Source: Myroides phaeus
GTDB taxonomy: Bacteria > Bacteroidota > Bacteroidia > Flavobacteriales > Flavobacteriaceae
Length of the DNA: 64,000 nt
Assembly: GCF_900099675.1 (NCBI RefSeq)
Contig: NZ_FNDQ01000010.1
Location: 50,917-114,916 of the forward strand
Reading direction: 5' to 3'
The notes under the pieces are model-generated. The model was not told the DNA's origin. It saw only the letters and a program-made list of their open reading frames with translations, and did not search any database. Below are positions 1 through 8,316 of the stretch, piece after piece. Numbering within the stretch: the stretch's first letter is position 1; every line of letters begins with the position of its first letter. The translations under genes were made by a program, and so were the position numbers.

Positions 1-446
1 ACGATTCTAAAAGATACTACAGCTGGGTAACTTTAGGTAACCAAGTTAATTTTGACAAAGTTGTTTTAGAATTAGACTGGATGTACGGTTTCCATAATTT
101 AGCTGATAAGGAATTAACACCGTTTAGTGCTGATACAAAGGTTGCTTACGTAAAAGACAATGCAACTGTATTCTCTGCTAAATATCACTTCAAAAAGTTT
201 ACTCCTTATGTGAAAGCAATGTATAACTACCGCGAGGACTTAGATAACAATGTAGCTTACTCTTTAACGGGTATTTCTACTGCTTTGGAATACTACCCAT
301 TTGAGAAAGCTCCGTTTAAAACAATCCGTTTATACGCGGCTTATAACTACTTAAACTACAATTACCAAAAACACGAAGTTCGTCCATCTGACAAACATGA
401 ACACCAAATTGCAGTTGGTATGCGTTGGAATGTTCCGTTCTTTTAG
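1..446 (+). CDS. Outer-membrane porin-like beta-barrel protein, 3' end only
   Basis: The reading frame is open from the left edge (first full codon at base 3) to a TAG at 444-446, so only the last 147 codons are visible and the true start lies outside the window. The fragment has alternating hydrophobic and polar residues with many Tyr/Asn/Lys, repeated strand-like segments such as YVKAMYNYRED and LYAAYNYLNYNYQ, and ends WNVPFF with a C-terminal aromatic residue. All of this is typical of an outer-membrane beta-barrel. The pattern resembles phosphate-selective porin (OprP/O-type) proteins of Bacteroidetes, but the fragment is too short to name a substrate. It is followed by about 100 bases of AT-rich sequence and a small unknown gene. 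Confidence 0.65.
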   Translation, partial: DSKRYYSWVTLGNQVNFDKVVLELDWMYGFHNLADKELTPFSADTKVAYVKDNATVFSAKYHFKKFTPYVKAMYNYREDLDNNVAYSLTGISTALEYYPFEKAPFKTIRLYAAYNYLNYNYQKHEVRPSDKHEHQIAVGMRWNVPFF

Positions 447-550
447 ATCATAACTCGCAGTAATACTAAATGTTATATAAATGCTAAATATCAATCACCT
501 CGTTTTTTTAATGTGTACTTTAGATGTATTAAATTTTAAACATAGATGAT

Positions 551-817
551 ATGGCAACGTTTAGTGAATTAGTTTTTGATGAAAAACTAAAAACGATGGA
601 ATTGCTTACTGATTTATCCAAAGAAGCAGATCAAGTGTTGACAGCCAACATCGGTAAAATGATTGAGGCAGGCATGGATGTTCGATGCCAAGTAATGGCT
701 CCAACAACTACTGCAGAGGATTTGTACGTAGAAGGGTACAAAAAACAAGCTGGAGTGTATAAAGGATTATTGCAATCTTACACTGAGCTAACAGCTACTC
801 AATCTAATCACAATTAG
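551..817 (+). CDS. Small hypothetical protein, 88 aa
   Basis: This is a short, complete frame from ATG 551 to TAG 817 followed by a clear terminator, so it is very probably a real gene. The protein is acidic to neutral with no signal peptide or membrane segment. The N-terminal two thirds look helical (FSELVFDEKLKTMELLTDLSKEA is amphipathic) and the C-terminal tail is Thr/Ser/Gln-rich. I do not recognise the family. It stands alone: the porin fragment upstream ends 104 bases away and the next gene starts 446 bases downstream. Confidence 0.6.
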   Translation: MATFSELVFDEKLKTMELLTDLSKEADQVLTANIGKMIEAGMDVRCQVMAPTTTAEDLYVEGYKKQAGVYKGLLQSYTELTATQSNHN

Positions 818-851
818 GTAAATAATTATTATCGTAATTCTATAATTCTTT

Positions 852-884
852 AGGAGATGACTCGTTTGAGCATCTCCTTTTTTT
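852..884 (+). terminator. Intrinsic terminator after the 88-aa gene
   Basis: AGGAGATG (852-859) pairs with CATCTCCT (871-878). An inner CTC/GAG stem encloses a GTTT loop with one bulged A, and the hairpin is followed by a T run. Confidence 0.8.
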
Positions 885-1263
885 GTATACTTTTCTGAAT
901 CTTTTAATCTAAAAATAATAAATAGAAAGAGAAGTCATATGCTCTTTTTTTGTTTATTGTATGGGCATTTTATGCTGAACTCGACGTTTTTTATTTTTTT
1001 CTGCTTGTTTTTCTTTGAATTTACGAGCTGAAAACAGCGTTTTTTGGTGTGTTTTTGATTGTTTTTGTTTTCTTTTTTATCATTTTTGACTTCTTGTGTT
1101 CTATGACTGTAAATATGAGTATTTACAAGTGTTAGCAGTGATTTTAGTAGAGTAATTTTTTGTTTTTTTAGTGTCTGTTTTTAAGTCGTTATTTAGAAAA
1201 GGTTTAAATAATGTTTGGAATAGTTCTAAATAGATTTAAATTTGAAGAAATAAAAATAATGTA
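885..1263. other. Gene-free AT-rich region upstream of the TonB receptor
   Basis: About 380 bases with no credible frame and many T tracts. Near the gene, TATTTAGAA (1190-1198) and TTCTAAATA (1224-1232) form a 9-bp inverted repeat with a 25-bp spacer just upstream of the receptor start. This could be an operator for an iron- or ligand-responsive repressor, but that is inference. No perfect TAnnTTTG promoter box was found here; the nearest is TAATGTTTG, which has one extra base. Confidence 0.4.
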
Positions 1264-3687
1264 ATGACACTTAGAAAAACGTTTTTAATCTGTTTTATTT
1301 TTTCCTTTTTAACATCAATGGCACAGAATGGTAAGGTTAGGGGATTTATAATTGGAGAAAGTGGTAATAAAGTTAATGGTGTTAATCTATCTTTAATTAG
1401 TCTTAACAATCAATTAGAAGATAGAGCTGTCTCTAAAGAAAATGGAAGCTTTAGTTTTGGAGAAGTACCTTATGGTTTTTATACTTTACTTTTTGGTAAT
1501 GGAGATATTGAAGATTTTATGACGATTGAAGTCAATAAAGCAAGTGTAGACTTAAATGTTTATTTAAAAGAACATAAAGTAGTGCTTGATAATATAGAGA
1601 TTTTCTCTCAAAGTAAAAAAGAACAGATAGAGACGAGTGGTTTCGCAGTTAGTGTTGTGAATCTTGATAAAATGGCTGTACAGTCTATTCAAACAAATGA
1701 TTTATTAGATAGAACAGCAGGTGTTAAAATTAGGCAGGATGGAGGTCTGGGGTCTCGTATTAACTATAATATTAATGGACTTTCAGGGCGTTCTATTAAG
1801 ATATTTATAGATGGTATTCCTGCCAATAACTTTGGAGGTTCTTTTTCTTTAAATAGTATACCTCCTTCATCTATAGAACGTATTGAGGTGTATAAGGGTG
1901 TCGTTCCTGCTGGTTTATCTCAAGATGCTTTAGGGGGTGCAATTAATATAATCTTAAAACAAAAGAGAACTAACACATTAAATGTTTCTGGTTCTTATGG
2001 ATCTTTTAATACTTCACAATTTAATACTAACGGAAGTTATCGAGCGGACAATGGTTTTACAGTGAATGGTACTGCTTTTTATAACAATAGTGATAATAAT
2101 TACCGCGTTTATGGTCCTCATATCAAGTTTAAAGATAAGGATGGAAAGATTTCTTATCCAGAGAATGGAGCAAAGCGTTTTCACGATGGTTACTGGTCTT
2201 ATGGAGCAAAGGTTGATGTAGGCTTTACAGATGTGAAGTGGGCTGATAAATTCTTTATTGGAGGAATTCTTTCTAAGAATGAAAAAGAGATTCAACATGG
2301 TAGTACTATGGAGAATGTGTATGGTGATCGTTTTACAAAACAGAAATCTAATGTTTTGACTATGAACTATGCTAAGAAAGATTTGTTAATTGAGGGATTA
2401 GAGTTTAAACTGGACCTTAGTTATAGTGATTTAAGTAGACAAGTGATCGATACTGTTGGAAATCAATATGATTGGAGTGGTAAACCTATTCGCGATGCTA
2501 AAGGTAATATCATAAAATATACTAAAGGTGCTGAGGTTGCAAGTCAAAAGACTTTGGAAATTAATGAAGACCAAACTTATGGTGTACGTGCTAATATTGC
2601 TTATGAGTTTATAGATAATAACACTTTCATAATGAATTATTTCTATAATAAGTTCGTTCGTGATGTTAGTGATGAATTACAACCTAAAGGGATAGAGTTG
2701 TTAAGGAATAATAGAGATTTAGAGAAGAATATTTTAGCTCTTGCGTATGAAAACCTTTCGTTTGATGGTCGCTTGCGAACTAATGTGTTTTTTAAGAGAT
2801 ATGATCAAAAGGCAGTTTCAAGAGAACCTTATCGCGATCAAAACCTTCCATTACAGGGCAGTTTATATAAAGAGCGAAAGTTTACACAGAATATAAATCA
2901 CAATGGATATGGTATGGCTCTTTCATATAGAGTAGTTCCTAAGGTATTTGTCTTAGCTTCTGGAGAAAAGGCAATCAGAATGCCTTCAGAGTATGAACTA
3001 TTTGGTAATAATTCTGAAAATCTACAAGCTGCTTTTTCTCTTGAGCCAGAAAAGAGCACCAATTTTAACATTGGTTTTAATGTTGGTCCTTATGTGTTTA
3101 ATGACCATTCTATAAGTTTGAATGCTACTTTCTTTTATAGAGATACAAAAGGAATGATTAGAGAATCAATTGATTCAAGAGGTATTTATACTCAATATGA
3201 GAACTTAGATGATGTATTAAGTAAAGGAGTTGATGCTGAATTGACTTATAGTTTTAGAAATAAACTAATGTTTAATTTTTCAGTTTCAAAGTTTGATGTG
3301 TTGTTTAATACAAAGTATGATAAGAAGGGTGCACCATACTTATACTATAAAATGCAAATCAGAAATGAACCTTCATTTAAGTTCAATGCTAATTTGAGTT
3401 ATGCTTTTACCGATTTATTTGTAAAAGGGTCTTCTCTTAATGTGTATTATAATATTTATTACGTGAAAAAGTTTTTGCGCAATTGGTCTAATATAGGCGG
3501 AACGAATTTAGATGAAATACCAACACAATATCCTAATGATCTTGGTTTTGCTTATCAACTACCTAATAAAAAGACAACAATTAGTTTTGATGCAAAGAAT
3601 ATTTTTAATCAACGACTTTATGACAATTTTGGTTTACAAAAACCAGGTAAAGCGTTCTATGCTAAAGTAACACATTCATTTTTTTAA
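1264..3687 (+). CDS. TonB-dependent receptor
   Basis: An outer-membrane active transporter of 807 aa. A signal peptide (residues 1-20, ending SMAQ) is followed by a carboxypeptidase-regulatory-like beta-sandwich (about 23-110; GKVRGFIIGESGNKVNG), a plug domain (about 125-235; NDLLDRTAGVKIRQDGGLGS and IERIEVYKGVVPAGL are typical plug motifs) and a 22-strand-type barrel ending in Phe-Phe. It would import a scarce ligand using TonB-ExbBD energy. The next gene, 14 bases downstream, encodes a DUF4374 lipoprotein, a common partner of such receptors in Bacteroidetes and often tied to iron or haem acquisition. The ligand cannot be read from sequence. An inverted repeat at 1190-1232 may regulate the pair. 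Confidence 0.9.
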   Translation: MTLRKTFLICFIFSFLTSMAQNGKVRGFIIGESGNKVNGVNLSLISLNNQLEDRAVSKENGSFSFGEVPYGFYTLLFGNGDIEDFMTIEVNKASVDLNVYLKEHKVVLDNIEIFSQSKKEQIETSGFAVSVVNLDKMAVQSIQTNDLLDRTAGVKIRQDGGLGSRINYNINGLSGRSIKIFIDGIPANNFGGSFSLNSIPPSSIERIEVYKGVVPAGLSQDALGGAINIILKQKRTNTLNVSGSYGSFNTSQFNTNGSYRADNGFTVNGTAFYNNSDNNYRVYGPHIKFKDKDGKISYPENGAKRFHDGYWSYGAKVDVGFTDVKWADKFFIGGILSKNEKEIQHGSTMENVYGDRFTKQKSNVLTMNYAKKDLLIEGLEFKLDLSYSDLSRQVIDTVGNQYDWSGKPIRDAKGNIIKYTKGAEVASQKTLEINEDQTYGVRANIAYEFIDNNTFIMNYFYNKFVRDVSDELQPKGIELLRNNRDLEKNILALAYENLSFDGRLRTNVFFKRYDQKAVSREPYRDQNLPLQGSLYKERKFTQNINHNGYGMALSYRVVPKVFVLASGEKAIRMPSEYELFGNNSENLQAAFSLEPEKSTNFNIGFNVGPYVFNDHSISLNATFFYRDTKGMIRESIDSRGIYTQYENLDDVLSKGVDAELTYSFRNKLMFNFSVSKFDVLFNTKYDKKGAPYLYYKMQIRNEPSFKFNANLSYAFTDLFVKGSSLNVYYNIYYVKKFLRNWSNIGGTNLDEIPTQYPNDLGFAYQLPNKKTTISFDAKNIFNQRLYDNFGLQKPGKAFYAKVTHSFF

Positions 3688-3701
3688 TATAAACTAATAC
3701 T

Positions 3702-5027
3702 ATGAAATCTAATTTTTTAAATTTAAAGGGACTGTTTTTAGCAGTATCAGGGGTTTTATTAACAGTAGGTTGTTCGTCTGATGATAATTCTACTAAAGTT
3801 GATCCAGTTAATCCACCAGTAGAACAAACAAAAGACTATCAATTAGCTTTCGCTAATGGAACGGGATCTCAATCAGGTACTGTTCTTCAAGGGGTAAAAG
3901 GACTTTCTGAAGGAGTAATTTCATTTGATAAATTTGGTTATCAATTGTCTTCTTCACGTACTGCCCGTATTTTTACATCAAGTGATGGAAAGTTTATCTA
4001 TAGCTTGAATTATACTGTAGGAGATATTCAAAAATTGGAATATTTAGGAGGACAATCTTATAAGAAAGTGGGAGAGATAGATACTTCTGTTCCTTTAGGA
4101 ACAAAGTATGTTCGCTTTACAAAAATTGACGATAAGATTGCTTCTGTACACTATATAAATGCGGAAGCAGTGTATGCTGGAAAAGACAAGACTGATTATC
4201 AGGGACATAAAATGGTAGCAAGTATTGGTTTGTTGGATTTAGAAACAATGACGTTTAAACCAGGCTTTAATAATGCAATTGATATTAAGTTAGACGCAGA
4301 GTTAACTAAAAAAGGGTATTATATCTCTCGCATTGATGCACCAGTTGTATCTAATGGGAAGCTATATTATGGTGCGGCTGTTTCTATTTTTAATGCAAGT
4401 ACTGGAAAAGGAACACCAACTGATAAAACATTTACTCTTGTTGTAGATTATAATGACTTAGCTAAAACAGCTGTTATTACTACAGAGCATGTGATTGGTT
4501 CTACAAACGGTTATAGAACACCTACAATCCACAAAAATGAAAAAGGAGAAGTGTTGCAACTAGTTGTTGGAAACGACAAAACATATATTGCTAAAATTGT
4601 TAATGGTAAATATGATACGTCATTTAAGTTTGATTTAGGTGAAGCTTTAGGAGGTAAAAAAACATCAAGTAATGGATGGTTTTATGCAGGAGACGGAATA
4701 GCATATTTTCCTTATGAAAAAAGAGATTTAAATAAGATACAAATTGGAGTAAATCCACAGGGAGAGCCAACTTATTCGGCTGCTTGGGGAGTTGCAAGAG
4801 TTGATTTGAATACTAAAACAGCTGTTGATTTAGAGGTTCCTGAAGGATTATGGTTAACTCAATACCAAACTTCTGTTGTTAGAAATGGCGTGTTTTATAT
4901 TGCGTTGGCACCAGTATCAGGAAAAGGAAATATCTATATGTTTGATGTGAAGTCAACTTCAGCTACAGGTAAAAAAGGTGCTGAGATTACTTCAGGTGCT
5001 GACCAGTACTATATCGGAATTTATTAA
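3702..5027 (+). CDS. DUF4374 family lipoprotein
   Basis: 441 aa with a lipoprotein signal peptide ending in the lipobox LTVGC (Cys at about residue 24) and a Ser/Asp linker right after it. The mature part is a repeat-rich beta protein (YSLNYTVGDIQKLEYLGGQSY, YTIGD/NGKLYYGAAVSIF-type blades) that fits the propeller-like DUF4374 family. Family members are surface or periplasm-facing lipoproteins encoded beside TonB receptors. Here the gene follows the receptor by 14 bases and ends at a strong terminator, so the two form one transcription unit. A ligand-binding or capture role is inference from this pairing. Confidence 0.85.
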   Translation: MKSNFLNLKGLFLAVSGVLLTVGCSSDDNSTKVDPVNPPVEQTKDYQLAFANGTGSQSGTVLQGVKGLSEGVISFDKFGYQLSSSRTARIFTSSDGKFIYSLNYTVGDIQKLEYLGGQSYKKVGEIDTSVPLGTKYVRFTKIDDKIASVHYINAEAVYAGKDKTDYQGHKMVASIGLLDLETMTFKPGFNNAIDIKLDAELTKKGYYISRIDAPVVSNGKLYYGAAVSIFNASTGKGTPTDKTFTLVVDYNDLAKTAVITTEHVIGSTNGYRTPTIHKNEKGEVLQLVVGNDKTYIAKIVNGKYDTSFKFDLGEALGGKKTSSNGWFYAGDGIAYFPYEKRDLNKIQIGVNPQGEPTYSAAWGVARVDLNTKTAVDLEVPEGLWLTQYQTSVVRNGVFYIALAPVSGKGNIYMFDVKSTSATGKKGAEITSGADQYYIGIY

Positions 5028-5086
5028 TAATTGTTCACAAGTAAGAAATTAATGTTTCTTAGATATCTTTAATCTGTTTACTTATT

Positions 5087-5119
5087 AAAAGTCAGCCTAT
5101 ATTTAGGCTGACTTTTTTA
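5087..5119 (+). terminator. Intrinsic terminator of the receptor/DUF4374 operon
   Basis: A 13-bp perfect stem, AAAAGTCAGCCTA with TAGGCTGACTTTT, encloses a short TATT loop and is followed by Ts. Confidence 0.9.
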
Positions 5120-5273
5120 TTGATAGTATAAATTGATAATAGCGACATATAAAAGTGTATCTTGCTAAGGAATTAGTTGCGTATAAACACTTGAAAAAGT
5201 ACGCTTTTAGGTAGGTGTCAAAATCAGAAGGTTGAAATAAAATATATTATTAATAATGTGGAGTATAATTAGT

Positions 5274-5714
5274 ATGAGAAATAAAATTATAGCAGGGGGA
5301 ATTATGCTTCTATTTACTTCTTGTTTTTTGGATAAAGAATACTGTGAGAAGGTAAATAAGTTTACGGATGAAGATGACTACCAAATTATACTAAGTGAGA
5401 AACCTTATAATACTTCTACAAATTTGGTGTTTCACTATGTTTTAAAAGGAAAAGAAGTAAGCACACAGAGAGATACAATATTGAAGTTATACCATTATCG
5501 TTGGCATGATTCTTTTGTCTTTTATTGGGATAAAGGCGACTCAATTGTAAAGCGTAAAAATACAAGGGTAACGGAAATACATAAAAAAGATACGGTGTAT
5601 TTTATGGAATGGGATTGTGATACACCTTTGATTAATGGAATGACGACAGACCAAGTTTCTCAAACAGGCAATTTTCGGATGCTGAAAGAAAAGTATTACC
5701 AAGAATATAGATAA
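5274..5714 (+). CDS. Small hypothetical lipoprotein
   Basis: 146 aa starting MRNKIIAGGIMLL. The lipobox LFTSC places the lipidated Cys near residue 17, so the product is probably anchored in a membrane as a lipoprotein. I prefer ATG 5274 over the in-frame ATG at 5256 because it gives a canonical short lipoprotein signal with MRNK at the N-region. The mature part is polar with several Trp/Tyr (YHYRWHDSFVFYWDKGD) and shows no domain I know. It has its own space upstream (250 bases after the previous operon's terminator) and converges with the efflux-pump gene on a shared terminator. Confidence 0.65.
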   Translation: MRNKIIAGGIMLLFTSCFLDKEYCEKVNKFTDEDDYQIILSEKPYNTSTNLVFHYVLKGKEVSTQRDTILKLYHYRWHDSFVFYWDKGDSIVKRKNTRVTEIHKKDTVYFMEWDCDTPLINGMTTDQVSQTGNFRMLKEKYYQEYR

Positions 5715-5742
5715 CAAAAGCCACTCAATCGAGTGGCTTTTG
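5715..5742. terminator. Bidirectional terminator between convergent genes
   Basis: A perfect 12-bp stem (CAAAAGCCACTC with GAGTGGCTTTTG) has an AATC loop and A/T runs on both sides, so it can serve both strands. The 18-bp core GCCACTCAATCGAGTGGC recurs at 27717-27734. Confidence 0.9.
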
Positions 5743-5746
5743 TGCT

Positions 5747-6931
5747 TTATGCTTTTACTGGATGTTCCTTTTTTAAGTAACACAATAAGTATAAAAGGTG
5801 ACAACCTAATAAGGCATAACCAGTTAATACCATAATGTCAATTGGAATTAAATTGGTAATTGCTGATATAATAAATGTAAGTAATAATTGTAACGAACCT
5901 AAAAGAGCAGAGGCAGAACCACTATTCGTAGTGAAAGGTGCTAAAGCTAATTTAGTTGTGGTAGGGAATAACACTCCTAATGTTAATACAATGAAGAACA
6001 ATGGAATTAATAACTCTACAATTGGCATTTGCATAATACATAAGACTAAGAATATAGCACTTACTACAATCCCAAAGAAAATAGTGTATTTCACAATTTG
6101 CTCAACAGTCCACCATCTTGCTAATACAGAGTTTGCTAACCACGCACCAGCTACTAAACCAATGGCGTTAAATGCGAAAATTGTACTGAACATACTTGAT
6201 GATAATCCACCGTAATCCATAATAATAGAAGGAGCATTAGCTAAGTAAATCATCAAAATACTGTAAGTTAAACTACCGATTAATGTGTATTTAACGAATA
6301 CGTTATTTTGCATAATCTCTTTAAAGTCAGCCATGATATTTGTAGCTTTTTTTTCTGTTTTAACCATCGTTTCTGGCATAAAGAAAATAACAGCAAGTAA
6401 ACATATCATTCCAATGATAAATAAGGTAACAAAAGCTGATTGCCATTCAAAATGACGAATAAGGAAGTTACCAAACACAGGTCCTATTATAGGTGCAATA
6501 CCAGCAATAATTGCTAACAATGAGAAGATTTGCATACTTCTATCCGTGTCAAAGTACTCATTAACAACTGCTCTTGCAATGACAACACCTGCACATCCAG
6601 CGAATGCTTGAAAGAAACGGGCAACAAGGAATTGCTCTATCGTTTGTGAATAAATACAAGCAACTGTGGCAAGGATAAAAATTACAAGGGAAATAATAGT
6701 CGGCATCTTACGACCATATTTATCAGAGATAATTCCCCAAAATAGCTGTCCAGCAGCAAAACCTCCTAAGAAGGTAGAAATAGACATTTGTACTGACTTC
6801 ATATCAGTCTTAAATGTTTCTGCAATTTTTAGAAAACCAGGCAAGTATAAGTCGATACTGAATGGCTCTAACGCAGAAAGAAGTGATAGTATAATAACCA
6901 CCACAAGTTGAGTTCTTGTTAAATTCTTCAT
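5747..6931 (-). CDS. MFS multidrug efflux transporter, Bcr/CflA type
   Basis: 394 aa with about 12 hydrophobic segments. The N-terminal half carries LSALEPFSIDLYLPGFLKIAETF, characteristic of the drug:proton antiporter DHA1 Bcr/CflA branch, and motif-A-like GIISDKYGRKMP between TM2 and TM3. It is expected to export toxic small molecules across the inner membrane using the proton gradient. An in-frame TTG at 6952 lies inside a perfect -7 promoter box (TACATTTG, minus strand 6957-6950), so the ATG at 6931 (MKNLTRTQ) must be the start. The AraC-type regulator gene ends 48 bases upstream on the same strand, so the two are probably functionally linked. Confidence 0.9.
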   Translation of the reverse strand: MKNLTRTQLVVVIILSLLSALEPFSIDLYLPGFLKIAETFKTDMKSVQMSISTFLGGFAAGQLFWGIISDKYGRKMPTIISLVIFILATVACIYSQTIEQFLVARFFQAFAGCAGVVIARAVVNEYFDTDRSMQIFSLLAIIAGIAPIIGPVFGNFLIRHFEWQSAFVTLFIIGMICLLAVIFFMPETMVKTEKKATNIMADFKEIMQNNVFVKYTLIGSLTYSILMIYLANAPSIIMDYGGLSSSMFSTIFAFNAIGLVAGAWLANSVLARWWTVEQIVKYTIFFGIVVSAIFLVLCIMQMPIVELLIPLFFIVLTLGVLFPTTTKLALAPFTTNSGSASALLGSLQLLLTFIISAITNLIPIDIMVLTGYALLGCHLLYLLCYLKKEHPVKA

Positions 6932-6949
6932 GTTGATGTTTAAAGTCGG

Positions 6950-6957
6950 CAAATGTA
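6950..6957 (-). promoter_or_regulatory. Bacteroidetes -7 promoter box for the Bcr/CflA transporter
   Basis: TACATTTG on the minus strand matches TAnnTTTG exactly, 18 bases before ATG 6931. No TTG at the usual -33 spacing was found, so the promoter may need an activator such as the neighbouring AraC-type protein (inference). Confidence 0.55.
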
Positions 6958-6979
6958 CTCTCTTACATCAACCTACTCC

Positions 6980-7837
6980 TTATGATAAATGGAGTTCAAC
7001 TTGGACTTTTTTCACATTTGTACGAAATTCGATAGGCGTGAAGCCCGTATTTTTTTTGAAAAAACGATTGAAATAATTGACTTCACTGAAACCTAAGTCT
7101 GCTGAAATTTCGGAGATGTTTAAGTCAGAATACCCTATTAAACGCTTAGCTTCAAGGAGTAAGCGGTATTGTAAGTGCTGACTCAACGTGGCATTAGTGG
7201 TATTTACTAATATCTCATTCATTCGTTTGACAGATAATGCGATTTTTTGCGCATAAAAGTCGTTGCTACGTTCTTTGGTGTAGTTGTCCTCAATCATTTC
7301 AAGCAACTGAAAAACACGTGTATCTTTTGGAGAATATGCATCAGATAGTCGTTCTAAATCCTGAATATGAATAAGTGAAAGCTCAAGGTACTTTTCTAAC
7401 ACTTCAGTACGCTTTTGTCCGTTCCACTCTAAAGCCACTAAGTTTAAAAGGGATGTAAAAAGGGATACTTTGTCTTCCGAGACGTGAAAGTGTAACGGAG
7501 GAGGGAGCTTGAAAGTGTTTTCTTTAAGTTGATGGTGAATAATGCGATTAAAGTAATCTTTATCAATCGCCAAGTAATACCCCTTAATCCCAGTTGGATT
7601 AAAGAATTGTACTTGTCCAGGGTAGATAATCCATATCTCCTGTGGTTTGATTGGGTACGATTGAAAGTCTATTTGTTGCTGACTATTCTCTACTTCAGTA
7701 AACCAAAAAATCTGATAAAAGTTGTATTGATAGTGGTAATCAAAGTCAAATAACTCAGTAGCATCCTCAATAGAATAAAGCTCAATGGGAATGTTTTTGT
7801 CAAACATTTGAACTTTGATAACCTTGTTTTGTGGCAT
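6980..7837 (-). CDS. AraC family transcriptional regulator
   Basis: 285 aa. The N-terminal half is a cupin-like sensing domain (FDFDYHYQYNFYQIFWFTEV, then IKPQEIWIIYPGQVQFF, typical of AraC_binding). The C-terminal 100 residues hold two helix-turn-helix motifs ending in the family signature: ISEISADLGFSEVNYFNRFF then KKNTGFTPIEFR. It lies directly upstream of the Bcr/CflA pump gene on the same strand and probably controls it. Its own start is divergent from the threonine operon leader, 248 bases away. Confidence 0.9.
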   Translation of the reverse strand: MPQNKVIKVQMFDKNIPIELYSIEDATELFDFDYHYQYNFYQIFWFTEVENSQQQIDFQSYPIKPQEIWIIYPGQVQFFNPTGIKGYYLAIDKDYFNRIIHHQLKENTFKLPPPLHFHVSEDKVSLFTSLLNLVALEWNGQKRTEVLEKYLELSLIHIQDLERLSDAYSPKDTRVFQLLEMIEDNYTKERSNDFYAQKIALSVKRMNEILVNTTNATLSQHLQYRLLLEAKRLIGYSDLNISEISADLGFSEVNYFNRFFKKNTGFTPIEFRTNVKKVQVELHLS

Positions 7838-8046
7838 TATTCTGTGTTTTTAGTGTTGTAAAAATACAAATTTTAAAACTTTTTTTGCCTTTGAAATTTC
7901 CCTTGCTTTTTGGATGTTCTAAAAAACTGCTAACTACTTGTTAAAATAAGGGTTAAGGTGTAGTTCTATACTGTCTTTTTTTATTGAATATTTATTGGTT
8001 TTTGAAGTGTAATTCGTGCTATTCGTTAAATAAAAGTGAAAAATTA

Positions 8047-8079
8047 TTGGTGTATTGTAAAAAATGTTTTCTACATTTG
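8047..8079 (+). promoter_or_regulatory. Promoter of the threonine operon
   Basis: TTG (8047-8049), 22-bp spacer, then the perfect -7 box TACATTTG (8072-8079). The expected transcription start falls at about 8084-8086, almost on top of the ATG of the leader frame. Confidence 0.65.
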
Positions 8080-8085
8080 TTTCAG

Positions 8086-8211
8086 ATGTTAAAGCAAGGC
8101 AATACATATAATTCAATTTCTACACCAACAATCTTCGTTGGCGGCATTGCTATTGTATCTACATCATTAACGACATCTACATCGTCGTCATCGTCAACTT
8201 CTACCCCGTAA
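8086..8211 (+). CDS. thrL: Candidate threonine-operon leader peptide (Thr/Ser/Ile rich)
   Basis: A 41-codon frame lies between the thr promoter and thrA. Its product contains 9 Thr, 4 Ile and many Ser, with the last 16 codons almost only Thr and Ser (SLTTSTSSSSSTSTP). The start sits 7 bases after the -7 box, so translation would be leaderless or nearly so. A short hairpin TACCCC/GGGGTA overlaps the stop codon at 8211. By analogy with enterobacterial thrL, whose Thr and Ile codons sense charged tRNA, this could be an attenuation leader for thrABC. I could not find a convincing intrinsic terminator between 8212 and 8316, so the mechanism is open. The alternative is a chance frame in a 5' untranslated region. 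Confidence 0.45.
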   Translation: MLKQGNTYNSISTPTIFVGGIAIVSTSLTTSTSSSSSTSTP

Positions 8212-8316
8212 AGGGGTATCAATTAACATATCGCCCATTTGGTGGTTGTTTGCATATTTGTAAGCAGCCGGCATATCTTTTATCCTAATTCAACACAACA
8301 CAAATTAATATTTATT

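Noticed and set aside
5835..6911. Plus-strand frames inside the Bcr/CflA transporter gene
   Set aside because: They are complementary shadows of a well-supported transporter and have no start signals or family features.
7934..8211. A 75-codon plus-strand frame from 7984 as a protein gene
   Set aside because: Its first part lies upstream of the thr promoter and is unlikely to be transcribed. Only the section from ATG 8086 was retained as a possible leader peptide.
8239..8316. 26-residue N-terminal extension of ThrA
   Set aside because: The family begins at MKIVKFGGSS, and the extension is unrelated leader sequence after the candidate leader peptide.
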